DNA of 64,000 nt, taken from assembly GCA_003278705.1 (NCBI GenBank), contig QCDR01000007.1, forward strand, positions 1 to 64,000, written 5' to 3'. The DNA comes from Prochlorococcus sp. AG-355-J23 (GTDB lineage: Bacteria; Cyanobacteriota; Cyanobacteriia; PCC-6307; Cyanobiaceae). Below, in pieces: positions 1 to 9,598 of this stretch. The notes below the pieces were generated by a model. It had not been told where the DNA came from. It did not search any database and saw only the letters and a list, made by a program, of their open reading frames with translations. Every line of letters starts with the position of its first letter. Position 1 is the stretch's first letter. A program made the translations under genes and the position numbers.

Positions 1-3
1 TTC

Positions 4-294
4 ATGAATGTTGTTCGATTTAAATTAAAGTCTGATTGTGTAGATAAGTATTTCGAAGTAATAGATAAAACAAGTTTTGAGGGGATGACTCAAAGATATA
101 TCGCTAAAACTGGAGATTATGATTACTGTTTTGTTGGGATCTGGAAAAGTGCAGAAGCTATTTCAGCTCAAAGACCAGCTATGATTGCTCACCTTGATGA
201 GGTTAGAGGATTTATGGAAGAGTTGTCTCCAGAACTTGGAGTTACTGACCCTGTTTCAGGAAATATTGTTTCTAAAGTTGGATATCACGATTGA
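4..294 (+). CDS. small ABM-like (dimeric alpha/beta barrel) protein, hypothetical
   Basis: 96 aa ORF; short single-domain sequence resembling monooxygenase/Dabb-type barrels. Confidence 0.6.
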   Translation: MNVVRFKLKSDCVDKYFEVIDKTSFEGMTQRYIAKTGDYDYCFVGIWKSAEAISAQRPAMIAHLDEVRGFMEELSPELGVTDPVSGNIVSKVGYHD

Positions 295-684
295 CAGTCG
301 ATCTACCATAATTAGCATTTAGCTCCTTCTCAACCTCTTTGAGTTCCTCTCAATAATTCTCGTAATTTTAACCTAAGACTAAAAATGAAATCAGGTTCAG
401 AAAACCAACTATCTTTATCTGTTATTTCTACAGTTTCGTTTAAAAATTTAGCGGAAGAAGTCAAAGAATTTGCAATAATTACTTTTGATTTTGGACTTGA
501 GTAAATAAATCCAATAATTAACACAATTAAAAATATGGACCCTTTAACTTTAAGTGATTTAATAAATTCTTTTTTTAAGTAACCCAAAATAATTTAAAAA
601 TTAAATTTATTTTAGGAGTTGATATTTAAAGACAGATTAAATTGACAGTCAATCTAAAATAAAAAAAGTAATAAGTTTTTATAA

Positions 685-852
685 ATGAGTAAATTTTCCT
701 CTCAGGAAATAGAAAGTCAATACAACTTGATAAAAACGCTTTTATCTAATCCTGAAAAGTATAAAGATGCGATAGATGCAGTTAAAAAAGATATTACTTA
801 TATGCCACTAGAACTAAAGAAAAAACTTGAAGAAGAAAATATTACTTTATAA
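685..852 (+). CDS. hypothetical small protein (55 aa)
   Basis: ATG...TAA read from sequence: MSKFSSQEIESQYNLIKTLLSNPEKYKDAIDAVKK...; below ORF-track length cutoff; 3' end overlaps convergent ACR3 gene. Confidence 0.5.
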   Translation: MSKFSSQEIESQYNLIKTLLSNPEKYKDAIDAVKKDITYMPLELKKKLEEENITL

Positions 853-1852
853 ATAATATTTTGGAAGACTTAGAAATATTTACTAAATAAAGCATCAAAG
901 GAACTTCTACTAGTACCCCAACTATGGTAGCCAAAGCAGCTCCTGAATTAATACCAAAAAGAGTTATCGATACAGCTACTGCAAGTTCAAAAAAGTTTGA
1001 AGCGGCTATCATCGAGCCTGGACAGGAAATAGAATACTTTTGCCTAAAAAACTTCATTGAAAAAGCAGTTAAATAAAAAATAAAAAGAGTCTGTATTATT
1101 AATGGAATTGAAATTAAGATTATATGAATAGGATTTTGTAATATAGATTTTGATTGAACAAAGAATAATAAAAAGACTGTAAGAATTAAAAAAAATAACG
1201 AATAACTTTTACTTTTATTCAAAATACTTTTTATTCTTTTTTCGTTATGGATTCTATTTTTTAAAAATATCGCTAGAGAAAGTGGTACCAAAATAAAGAT
1301 TATTACAGAACCGAAAACAGTATCTAAAGGGATATCTATACTGTTAAATCCTAAAAGAATTTTTGACAATAATGGAAAGGCTAAAATTAATATTAGATCA
1401 TTAATAGCTACTTGTATTAAAGTAAATAAAGGATCGCCTTTAACAAGATTACTCCAGACAAAAACCATTGCTGTACATGGCGCTATTCCTAATAGAATCA
1501 TTCCAGAAACATATTCTTTAGCAAGTACAGGATCTATAAAATTACCATATAAAAAATATAAAAAAGAGGCTGCAATGATGGCCATTGAAACTGGTTTTAT
1601 TAACCAATTAATAAAAAGGACAATAGAAAATCCTTTAATCTTATATTTCAAATTTATTATTGACTTGAAATCTATTGATAACATCATTGGAAAAATCATT
1701 CCCCAGATAAGAATTGCTATTGGAAGATTTATTCTTGAGAGTTCTAATTCGCCTATAAATTGAGATAAATTAGGAAATAAATAACCGGATAAAGATCCAA
1801 TACACATTGCTAAGAAAACCCAAACACTTAGATATCTATCAGAAAATTGCAT
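842..1852 (-). CDS. ACR3-family arsenite efflux transporter-like protein
   Basis: 336 aa multi-TM; GIAPCTAMVFVWSNLVKGDP matches the ACR3 signature region with conserved Cys. Confidence 0.8.
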   Translation of the reverse strand: MQFSDRYLSVWVFLAMCIGSLSGYLFPNLSQFIGELELSRINLPIAILIWGMIFPMMLSIDFKSIINLKYKIKGFSIVLFINWLIKPVSMAIIAASFLYFLYGNFIDPVLAKEYVSGMILLGIAPCTAMVFVWSNLVKGDPLFTLIQVAINDLILILAFPLLSKILLGFNSIDIPLDTVFGSVIIFILVPLSLAIFLKNRIHNEKRIKSILNKSKSYSLFFLILTVFLLFFVQSKSILQNPIHIILISIPLIIQTLFIFYLTAFSMKFFRQKYSISCPGSMIAASNFFELAVAVSITLFGINSGAALATIVGVLVEVPLMLYLVNISKSSKILFIK

Positions 1853-1897
1853 TTAATTTATCTTTACTTAACTATTCATCCTAGTATTTAATTTAGT

Positions 1898-2713
1898 CTA
1901 AATAATAGCCTTTCTTATTTTTGCTGTAATCCATTCACTAAAAACTACTGCCACTACTATTGCTAATAAAATAACTGATACCTTAGCCCAAGCTAAGTCT
2001 CCTATTTGAGCATCTAATTCTATCCCTATACCTCCTGCTCCAACTAAGCCAACAACAGTTGCTTCTCTAATATTTATATCCCACCTATAAATAGAAATAC
2101 TCGTAAATGCTGGGAGAATTTGAGGCACTATGCCAAAGGTCATAATTTGTGCTTTATTTGCCCCTGTTGCCTCAATAGCTTCAATTTGGTTTTCATCAAT
2201 TTCCTCTATAGCTTCATAAAGTAATTTTCCACAAAATCCAATCGATCTTAATCCGATAGCAATTATGCCAGCCAAGACTCCCGGACCGACAACTGCAACC
2301 AGAAGTAATGCCCAGATTACTGAATTAATTGATCTGCTTGAAACTATGCAAAATAAGGCTAAAGGTCTTATAAACTTTTTACTCGGGGTAGTATTGTTTG
2401 CGGATAAAAAAGCTAATGGTATTGCAATTAAAGTTCCAATCGTTGTACCAATAGTCGCGATATTTAAAGTATCCCAAATAGGTTTTATTAAAGTGAAGAA
2501 ATAATTAGTTTCTGGAGGAAACATCCTACCTAAAAGATCTAAAGCCTCATTATGTGAATCAAAAACATAAAACCAGATTGTTTTACTACTAATCAGACCG
2601 AAACAAAAGCTAAAAATTAAAGTACCTAAGAACCAACAAAGCCAGTTTTGTAAATCTCTTTTTCGATCAAATTTTTTCCAGGTTTTGTAATCCTTTTGTT
2701 TTATTATTGGCAT
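1898..2713 (-). CDS. phnE: phosphonate/phosphite-type ABC transporter permease (PhnE-like)
   Basis: multi-TM; EAIEATGANKAQIMTFGIVPQILPAF EAA-type loop, INIREATVVGLVGAGGIG; abuts second permease. Confidence 0.85.
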   Translation of the reverse strand: MPIIKQKDYKTWKKFDRKRDLQNWLCWFLGTLIFSFCFGLISSKTIWFYVFDSHNEALDLLGRMFPPETNYFFTLIKPIWDTLNIATIGTTIGTLIAIPLAFLSANNTTPSKKFIRPLALFCIVSSRSINSVIWALLLVAVVGPGVLAGIIAIGLRSIGFCGKLLYEAIEEIDENQIEAIEATGANKAQIMTFGIVPQILPAFTSISIYRWDINIREATVVGLVGAGGIGIELDAQIGDLAWAKVSVILLAIVVAVVFSEWITAKIRKAII

Positions 2714-3510
2714 TACTTTATTAATTTCCTGAGATGACTAGATGTATATTCAACAATCATCACGATAGAAATAATTACGATAAGAACAGCCGCTGCAGTC
2801 TCAAATTCATATCTATCAAAAGCTGTATTTAAGGTAGAACCAATACCTCCTCCCCCAACAATTCCAATTACCGCTGATTCTCTAAAATTAATATCCAATC
2901 TGTATAAAGATAATCCAATAAATCTTGGCATAACTTGAGGCTGGACACCATAATTAACCCATTGAAACCAACTGCTGCCAGTAGATTTGATTGCTTCAGT
3001 TTGGGATTTATTTATGTCTTCAATATCTTCAGATAATAATTTAGCGAAAAACCCTATTGTTGATAAACTCAGAGTTACCATCCCAGCAAAAGGTCCAAAA
3101 CCCATTAACTTAACAAAAAATATTGCTAGGATAACTTCCTGAAAACTCCTCGATAATGTGATAACTCCTCTTGATAAGAAATAAACAAATTTAGGGGCTA
3201 TGTTTTTAGCCGCCCCTAAGGATACAGGTATAGAAATAAGTATCCCCACAATAGTTGCAACAATAGTCATCCATAGACTTTCAAAAATACCTGCCAAAAT
3301 CTCATCAGATCTAGTTATAAAATCTGGAGGGAAAAAAGCAAATATAAAATTTTTACCCCTTGGGATCCCTTCAAGAATTCTTTGCCAATCAATTTCGGTA
3401 GTTAGGAAAACAGATAATAAGTAAGTACTAATTAGCAAAATTAATCCAATTCTTAATAACCTATTTTTTATTAACGGTTTTCTTTTCCAAATTACTTTCT
3501 TATCATTCAT
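2713..3510 (-). CDS. phnE: phosphonate/phosphite-type ABC transporter permease (PhnE-like)
   Basis: EAIKSTGSSWFQWVNYGVQPQVMPRF and INFRESAVIGIVGGGGIGSTL motifs. Confidence 0.85.
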   Translation of the reverse strand: MNDKKVIWKRKPLIKNRLLRIGLILLISTYLLSVFLTTEIDWQRILEGIPRGKNFIFAFFPPDFITRSDEILAGIFESLWMTIVATIVGILISIPVSLGAAKNIAPKFVYFLSRGVITLSRSFQEVILAIFFVKLMGFGPFAGMVTLSLSTIGFFAKLLSEDIEDINKSQTEAIKSTGSSWFQWVNYGVQPQVMPRFIGLSLYRLDINFRESAVIGIVGGGGIGSTLNTAFDRYEFETAAAVLIVIISIVMIVEYTSSHLRKLIK

Positions 3511-3521
3511 TTAATATATTC

Positions 3522-4289
3522 CTAATTTGCTACAGTTTTAGACCAGTCTTCTTCTCCATATATTTTTGTAAGTATTGTCTCTGATAAGCCACTTGGCTTG
3601 CCATCGTAAACAATTTCTCCAGCTTTTAAACCTATTATTCTTTCTGCAAAATTCTGAGCAAGAAAAACATCATGAATATTTATAATCGCAGCAAGATTTC
3701 TTTCCTTACATAACTCGCATATTAATCGCATAATTTGCCTGGAATTTTTGGGATCTAAACTAGCTGTAGGTTCATCTACTAAAAGTAACATTGGATTTTG
3801 TATCAAAGCTCTAGCAATTCCTACTCTTTGCCTCTGCCCTCCTGACAATTCATCGGCTCTTTTATCAAGCATATGCTCTAGTCCAATTCTTTGAAGCAGA
3901 CGGAATGCTTCTTCAATATCTTTTTGAGGAAATTTCCTGAAAAAACTATTCCAAAATCCTACGTAACCTAATCTGCCGGAAAGGACATTTTCCATTACAC
4001 TTAATCTTTCTACCAAAGCAAATTCCTGGAAAATCATTCCAATTTGTCTTCTTATTTTTCTTAATTTAGATTTATTTAAAGAAGTAATGTCATTTTTTTC
4101 ATTAGCGAAATAAACTTTCCCTGAAGTGGGCTCAACTAATCTATTTATTGTTCTAATAAAAGTACTTTTACCAGCACCTGAAGGACCGATAAGAGCAACT
4201 ACTTGCCCATTAGGAATTTCCAGGTTTATTCCTTTAAGCGCCTCTTCTCCATTTGGATAAACCTTTTTGAGGTTTATTGTTTTAAGCAT
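3522..4289 (-). CDS. phnC: phosphonate/phosphite-type ABC transporter ATP-binding protein
   Basis: Walker [10 protein letters not shown], signature [15 protein letters not shown], Walker [13 protein letters not shown]. Confidence 0.9.
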   Translation of the reverse strand: MLKTINLKKVYPNGEEALKGINLEIPNGQVVALIGPSGAGKSTFIRTINRLVEPTSGKVYFANEKNDITSLNKSKLRKIRRQIGMIFQEFALVERLSVMENVLSGRLGYVGFWNSFFRKFPQKDIEEAFRLLQRIGLEHMLDKRADELSGGQRQRVGIARALIQNPMLLLVDEPTASLDPKNSRQIMRLICELCKERNLAAIINIHDVFLAQNFAERIIGLKAGEIVYDGKPSGLSETILTKIYGEEDWSKTVAN

Positions 4290-4320
4290 TAAGTCTGATT
4301 TTATTTATGATTAAAAATTT

Positions 4321-5319
4321 TTATTTGCAATCATAAACAACACCATTAGCCTTATCTATTTTTCTAATAACATCCCAATCGTGCTTGTGACTTATTGAAA
4401 TGAATCTATCAGCCTTTTTAAATTCTTTATCTAATGTTGAATTATCCCAGTTATAGGTGTAAAAAGCTTGCTTTACTTTTGCAACTACAGCTGGATGTAG
4501 ATTATGAGCATGAGCATAACCTGTCGTTGGGAAGGTTTGGGATTTATAAATAGTTCTTATTTTAGAAGAATCAACAACACCTCTTGCATCCATTCTTGTA
4601 AGAACTGAGTTAGCAATTGGTGCTACTTCATAATCTTTGTTTGCAACACCCATTATTGAATTTTGATGCTTGCCAGAAAAGACTGGTGTGAAATCTTTAT
4701 TTGCCTCAAGACCAAATTCTCCTTTAAGAATTGCCGATGGTGCTTTAAATCCTGAATTAGATGTCTTAGATGTAAATGTAACTTTTTTACCTTTTAAATC
4801 TGCAGGAGAATTAATTGGGCTATCAGAAGGAACGATGATTTCCATTTCATAACCGTAAGATAAATCTTTTTTAGCCATCATTCCAAAAGGAACTGCTCCT
4901 GCACATGCTGCTGCCACAGTATTACTACCGGTATTAATTCCTGCTACGTGGAGACGACCAGATCTCATCGCTTCAACTTGTGCAGCATAAGATTGAACTG
5001 GTAAGAATGTTACTTTTTTCCCAGTGACCTTAGACATGTGCATTACAAAATCTTCCCAAACTTTTGCATAAACCGATGGATCTTCAACAGGTGTATATGA
5101 GAACACAATGGTTTCGGGATCTATCCATTCATCTTCGGAAAGGGGTAGATCTGCGAGAAAATCCCCATCTCGATCACAATATTTGCTGTCAACAGTATTA
5201 TTTGGATTGCAATCAGATAAATCTAAATCTCCAATTAAATCATTTGATTTGTTTCCACAACTTGAAATGCTTGCACTGATTATTGATAGCCCTAAGACTA
5301 TCTTTAAAAAATTTCTCAT
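4321..5319 (-). CDS. phnD: phosphonate/phosphite-type ABC transporter substrate-binding protein (PhnD-like)
   Basis: lipoprotein-like N-terminus (SIISASISSCGN); PhnD-type LPVQSYAAQVEAMRSGRLHVAGINTGSNTVAAACAGAVPFG. Confidence 0.9.
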   Translation of the reverse strand: MRNFLKIVLGLSIISASISSCGNKSNDLIGDLDLSDCNPNNTVDSKYCDRDGDFLADLPLSEDEWIDPETIVFSYTPVEDPSVYAKVWEDFVMHMSKVTGKKVTFLPVQSYAAQVEAMRSGRLHVAGINTGSNTVAAACAGAVPFGMMAKKDLSYGYEMEIIVPSDSPINSPADLKGKKVTFTSKTSNSGFKAPSAILKGEFGLEANKDFTPVFSGKHQNSIMGVANKDYEVAPIANSVLTRMDARGVVDSSKIRTIYKSQTFPTTGYAHAHNLHPAVVAKVKQAFYTYNWDNSTLDKEFKKADRFISISHKHDWDVIRKIDKANGVVYDCK

Positions 5320-5510
5320 TAGTGTTGAATTTATTCTTCATTATTAACTTGCTCTAAAGAGATTAACTTTTTCGCAAAAAGAGTTTAAATTCTGATTAAT
5401 TGTTTTATTTTGAGTTACTCAATTTTTAATCAGATTTATTAGGGAATTAAATAATTTTTAATTTATTTTTAACTTTATAAATTTAGGGTGATTGAATTTA
5501 AGAAATAAAT

Positions 5511-6047
5511 ATGATAATTCCTGAAAAGCAAAATATAGAATTTAAAGAAAATACAATTCTAGAAGTCAAATCAGGAATATTAATAATGGAATCAAAAATC
5601 AAGAATAAGAAAAATATTGTTGGGATAATAAATAAAAATGTTGTAATAAATTTGGAATTATGTAACTACGAAAATATTAAATTAATTACGTTGACAACTT
5701 GCGAAATTAAAACAATTAAAAGAGGGCTATTTTTTTCATCTACAGACTTATTAACAAAAAGTCTAAAAAGAATTGATCAATTGGAAAAACTTTTATTAAT
5801 AAGGGATATAAAAAAATCAGAAGAAAAACTAAAAGAATTTCTTTTATACTTATACTCAATAATTGGCTTAAAAAAAGATAAACATTTTTATCTAAATTTA
5901 AAAGAATTTAATTTTACCCATAAAATTATCGGTAATTCAATTTCTTCAACAAGAGTAACCGTAACAAGAAATTTAAAAATACTAGAAAAAAAAGGTTGGC
6001 TGAAATTTGAAAAAAAAGGTATTTTAATTCCGTTTAAAGATAATTAA
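5511..6047 (+). CDS. Crp/Fnr-family transcriptional regulator
   Basis: 178 aa; C-terminal HTH_Crp-like FTHKIIGNSISSTRVTVTRNLKILEKKGWLKFEKKGILI; divergent from phnD. Confidence 0.75.
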   Translation: MIIPEKQNIEFKENTILEVKSGILIMESKIKNKKNIVGIINKNVVINLELCNYENIKLITLTTCEIKTIKRGLFFSSTDLLTKSLKRIDQLEKLLLIRDIKKSEEKLKEFLLYLYSIIGLKKDKHFYLNLKEFNFTHKIIGNSISSTRVTVTRNLKILEKKGWLKFEKKGILIPFKDN

Positions 6048-6097
6048 CCAAGCCTTAATAAAATAGATATATTTTATAAATACAAATAATATCTATT

Positions 6098-6403
6098 ATG
6101 TCTTGTTCCATAACATCTGTTTTTACTTTTAAAATTGAAAGCACTTTCGATGAATGGGCTGCAATATTTGATAGTGCAGAAGCAGATAAAAGGCATTCAG
6201 AATTTGATATTAAGCCACTTTTTAGAGGAATAAGTAAGGAAGATCCTCAAAAAGTTATTGTCATTCATCAAGCTCCAGAAGGAAATGTTCAGAAGTTTGT
6301 GGAAGCTAATGGAGACTGGATGGCAACCCATAGAGTTGACCTTTCAACAATGGAAGAATCATCTTGGACTTCTTCAGCAACAACGGAAAGTTGTTGTGAT
6401 TAA
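6098..6403 (+). CDS. DUF3764-family small protein
   Basis: VFTFKIESTFDEWAAIFDSAEADKRHSEFDIKPLFRGISKEDPQKVIVIHQ; aligns with ORF 17052-17330. Confidence 0.75.
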   Translation: MSCSITSVFTFKIESTFDEWAAIFDSAEADKRHSEFDIKPLFRGISKEDPQKVIVIHQAPEGNVQKFVEANGDWMATHRVDLSTMEESSWTSSATTESCCD

Positions 6404-6406
6404 CAA

Positions 6407-6655
6407 ATGAAAAGACTGCTATTCCCACTACTAGCTCTCTCAACTATTTTCCTTGCGAGTTGTACTAATAACTCAAACAAAATAGCTACTCAAAAGATTT
6501 CTGAAACCCAAAAACAGAGAGAAGTTTGTCTCGATTGGTATGGATACAGAATTGATACCAAGAAAGCAATTAATGATTTAAATCTCAAAATCGAAACCGA
6601 ATCAGAATTAATGGCTTACTGCGATTTCTTCAAGAATGTAGCTGATACAAAATAG
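6407..6655 (+). CDS. putative small lipoprotein
   Basis: MKRLLFPLLALSTIFLASC lipobox. Confidence 0.6.
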   Translation: MKRLLFPLLALSTIFLASCTNNSNKIATQKISETQKQREVCLDWYGYRIDTKKAINDLNLKIETESELMAYCDFFKNVADTK

Positions 6656-6671
6656 ATTTTTACAAAAGAAT

Positions 6672-6842
6672 TTATTTTTTGGTGTCTTGCGATCTCATTT
6701 CTTTTTGTGCTTCCCTAATTCTTTCTTCAAAGACTGATCGTCTATATGGAGTTACTTCTCCATTTTTAGTTGCCAACATTTGGGCTTCATAAAGCCTTCT
6801 GGCTCTTGTGATTTTTTCTCTTATTTGAGAGAGCTCATTCAT
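6672..6842 (-). CDS. hypothetical protein (56 aa)
   Basis: reverse-strand ORF MNELSQIREKITRARRLYEAQMLATKNGEVTPYRRSVFEERIREAQKEMRSQDTKK. Confidence 0.6.
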   Translation of the reverse strand: MNELSQIREKITRARRLYEAQMLATKNGEVTPYRRSVFEERIREAQKEMRSQDTKK

Positions 6843-6997
6843 GATCTTATGCAGTTAATGAGAATCCCGTTCCCTATTCTCATATCATGCGTCCAAATAA
6901 ATTGGATGAACGTAGAAGTAAACTAACATTAAAAAAAGAAGTTCGGATTTAAGATATATTTAAAAAATCTTTAAAAGTAGTTTTTAATAAAAGAATT

Positions 6998-7252
6998 TTA
7001 AATTGAAATTTTATCTAGAGGTAAAATATTCTGGGCCTCAATTGAGTCCAAATGAATTTCATTCTCTACATCTTTATAAAATCTTCTTGATTGTGGTGAT
7101 TTAAGAGCGTTATTGTAATTTTCAATAAATTCCGAATCATCCAAAATAGATTTATTTTCTCTTTTAAAACTTTCTTTATAAGAATATTTGATATGCCCTA
7201 TTTCTTGGGCTTGATTTGAGTTTTTGGGAGAAGGTGAATTTTTTTTAATCAT
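6998..7252 (-). CDS. hypothetical protein; C-terminus shared with ORF 14957-15142
   Basis: ends DSIEAQNILPLDKISI. Confidence 0.55.
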   Translation of the reverse strand: MIKKNSPSPKNSNQAQEIGHIKYSYKESFKRENKSILDDSEFIENYNNALKSPQSRRFYKDVENEIHLDSIEAQNILPLDKISI

Positions 7253-7441
7253 TTATTATTTTTTTATATGATTGTCTTCAATATTCAAGGCGTAAAAATA
7301 TAGAAGTCTTTGATAACCTAAGATTATTGGATTAAGAAGTTATTAAGTAAAAAAAAAATTTGTATTAAAAGGAAATTTTAAATGAGATTTAAAGCTGCTT
7401 TAATCTAGATAATCTATAAGGAAAGAGTAGAATTTATTATT

Positions 7442-7606
7442 ATGCATCCAAGCAAAGTAATAACTGATCCAAGAATTAATGATACTTATTATGATCCAGA
7501 TTTAGATAAGCTTTATCAATACATCAAACTTGGGGATTATCCTCCAGAATGGATTGATACAACTCCATATGAAGAGGATGATTTTTTTTCTTCATTCGGA
7601 TACTAA
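7442..7606 (+). CDS. hypothetical protein (54 aa)
   Basis: MHPSKVITDPRINDTYYDPDLDKLYQYIKLGDYPPEWIDTTPYEEDDFFSSFGY. Confidence 0.55.
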   Translation: MHPSKVITDPRINDTYYDPDLDKLYQYIKLGDYPPEWIDTTPYEEDDFFSSFGY

Positions 7607-7611
7607 AGCAA

Positions 7612-7788
7612 TTGTATATCAATACTTTTTCAAACCTTAAAAGGTTATTCAAAATTGGCATATTTACTGCCCTTTTATCCACATTTGAAGTCTATTGTTA
7701 TGACGGCCCGCTTTTTGATGCAATGGCCCAATTAGATGAAAGACCAGGATTTGAAAAATCTATATTCTTAACGATATTATGTAGATAA
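7612..7788 (+). CDS. hypothetical secreted/membrane small protein (58 aa, TTG start)
   Basis: hydrophobic N-terminus KIGIFTALLSTFEVYCYDGPLFDAMAQLDERPG. Confidence 0.4.
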   Translation: MYINTFSNLKRLFKIGIFTALLSTFEVYCYDGPLFDAMAQLDERPGFEKSIFLTILCR

Positions 7789-7863
7789 TTTAACCAGAAT
7801 TTAAAGTGAGGGACTCGCATTTTGAAGAAAAGAAAGAGAATATAAAGAAAAAAGGTAATTCCA

Positions 7864-8067
7864 ATGGAATCAACCAAAATCCCAAAAAGGATTATTAAAA
7901 AACAACTTAAAAAGGGAGTTATTAAGAAACAGCTTAAAAAGGTTGATAAAGCAATTGTTGAAATTGCAGAAATGAAATTTGAAAATTATGAAGAAAAAGA
8001 AGAAAAACTAGACGCGCTTGTTTTTTTAAAGAATCAAATATTGACAGAAGCTAGGGAATTACTATGA
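7864..8067 (+). CDS. hypothetical Lys-rich protein (67 aa)
   Basis: ORF with repeated IKKQLKK segments; 4-nt ATGA overlap with next ORF. Confidence 0.55.
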   Translation: MESTKIPKRIIKKQLKKGVIKKQLKKVDKAIVEIAEMKFENYEEKEEKLDALVFLKNQILTEARELL

Positions 8068-8228
8068 ACGGAAGACTAGACAAGGTTGCTATGACCAATA
8101 AACTAATGCAACTCAAGAGAGAACTGCACTACAAATGTGCGATTGGTGAAAAGGGGAAATGGGAATGTATAGGAGCAAACGATTATCTCAACAGAGTGTT
8201 TGATGCATTAGATGAGTTTTGGCAGTAA
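8064..8228 (+). CDS. hypothetical protein (54 aa)
   Basis: MNGRLDKVAMTNKLMQLKRELHYKCAIGEKGKWECIGANDYLNRVFDALDEFWQ; overlaps both flanking ORFs. Confidence 0.6.
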   Translation: MNGRLDKVAMTNKLMQLKRELHYKCAIGEKGKWECIGANDYLNRVFDALDEFWQ

Positions 8229-8449
8229 ATACTAAACAAAAAAAAAGAATTGATATTGCGACTTGTTGGGCTACTAAAAGAATTTCTGTTATGGATAATC
8301 TAGAAAGATATGAAGACAGTTATGCAATAGCAGAAGAATTTAGAGAGTGGATACTACATGTAGGAGAAAAGAATGAAAATTTAAGAGATTCTTTTTTAAA
8401 CTTACCAAAGGAATTAAAAGAATTATTAGAACAAAAAGTCAACGATTAA
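8219..8449 (+). CDS. hypothetical protein (76 aa, TTG start)
   Basis: ORF track; overlaps stop of upstream ORF. Confidence 0.55.
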   Translation: MAVNTKQKKRIDIATCWATKRISVMDNLERYEDSYAIAEEFREWILHVGEKNENLRDSFLNLPKELKELLEQKVND

Positions 8450-8944
8450 ATGAAACGCTTAGCTTTATTTATTGTTTTCCCACTTATATTTGGTTTTGGA
8501 AACGATAAAGCAAGATTATGCGAAGACCTTAAATTTGCAATAAATAAATCAACAAATGATTATCAGCAAAAAATATCATTTGTAAAACAAAGCAAAGAAT
8601 TTGCTAATGATAAAATTACCAAAATTTATGCAATAGAGACAAAATGGGAGGATCTTTTTGATAGTCCTTATGAAATAGAAAGCTTATGTAATGAATATTT
8701 CTTAATAAAAGAATTTGATATTGATTTATCTAGTGAATGTTATTTGTTTGAAACTATCTTAAAAAGTAGAAATTATAGTGATGATGATTTTGATTTTATG
8801 GCAGAAGAAAGAAGACAAAATGCTCAAGATCTTAAAGAAGAATTTAAAGCAAAATATGATCAAATTAATAAACAAGCAAAAGAAGATTATTTATCAGAAC
8901 AAAAAGAAATGCAGAAAATATATCGAAAGAAAAAATGCGATTAA
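8450..8944 (+). CDS. hypothetical secreted protein
   Basis: signal-peptide-like MKRLALFIVFPLIFGFG; Lys/Glu-rich C-terminus. Confidence 0.55.
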   Translation: MKRLALFIVFPLIFGFGNDKARLCEDLKFAINKSTNDYQQKISFVKQSKEFANDKITKIYAIETKWEDLFDSPYEIESLCNEYFLIKEFDIDLSSECYLFETILKSRNYSDDDFDFMAEERRQNAQDLKEEFKAKYDQINKQAKEDYLSEQKEMQKIYRKKKCD

Positions 8945-9054
8945 GTCACTTATGGTTTTTAAATGAAACGCTTACTACTTGCACCGCTAATAGTTAATAA
9001 TTGACAGCCAATTTAGAAAGAATCGTATACCATTTGTAAAAATCAAAATCTTTA

Positions 9055-9420
9055 ATGCAAAAAACTATTTTAATTGGTTTAATTGCTGGCATTGCAGGGC
9101 TTGCAATTGGTTATAAAGTTCCAAAAGACAAGAATGTTGGTTATGTAATGATTTCTGGCAGGGTTACAAATCCAGAACAAGCAGGTAAATACTTTTCAAA
9201 AGTAAATGATGTCGTTGTTAAAGGTTGCGGAGCAAAGACATTATCAGTTGATTTCGAGACTGATGTTAGAGAGGGATATGACGGGCCTTTCTCTGTACTT
9301 TCACAATTCCCTAGTAAACAAGCAGCAATTGATTGTTATGAAGGACCATATCAAGAATTAATTCCATTAAGAAAAGGAGCTTTAGATATGAATTTTCGAA
9401 TAATTGAAAGAAATAGATAA
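9055..9420 (+). CDS. DUF1330/ABM-like small protein with N-terminal hydrophobic segment
   Basis: YVMISGRVTNPEQAGKYFSKV...DGPFSVLSQFPSKQAAIDCYEGPYQELIPLRKGALDMNFRIIE is DUF1330-like. Confidence 0.7.
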   Translation: MQKTILIGLIAGIAGLAIGYKVPKDKNVGYVMISGRVTNPEQAGKYFSKVNDVVVKGCGAKTLSVDFETDVREGYDGPFSVLSQFPSKQAAIDCYEGPYQELIPLRKGALDMNFRIIERNR

Positions 9421-9494
9421 AAAAAGAGGAGTAGGCTGCACCAAAGCCCCTAAAATAACCGCAATGCGTAAACATAGTATTAACTTTTGATTGA

Positions 9495-9534
9495 TTGACA
9501 GTCGATCTAAAATAAGGGGCAATTATCCCCTTTT
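9495..9534 (+). repeat. TTGACAGTCGATC motif followed by terminator-like hairpin
   Basis: TTGACAGTCGATCTAAAATAAGGGGCAATTATCCCCTTTT; motif recurs elsewhere in the window. Confidence 0.6.
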
Positions 9535-9598
9535 AATTAGCTATCTTTAAAAAGATATTCGAAATTTTAAAAGCAAATAAAAAAATATTTCTATAAAG

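Noticed and set aside
1575-1763. Plus-strand ORF of 62 aa
   Set aside because: Antisense to the ACR3-family gene; no independent coding support
2265-5347. Plus-strand ORFs 2265-2504, 3200-3424, 4670-4852, 5064-5279, 5108-5347
   Set aside because: Antisense or shifted frames within phnE/phnE/phnD genes
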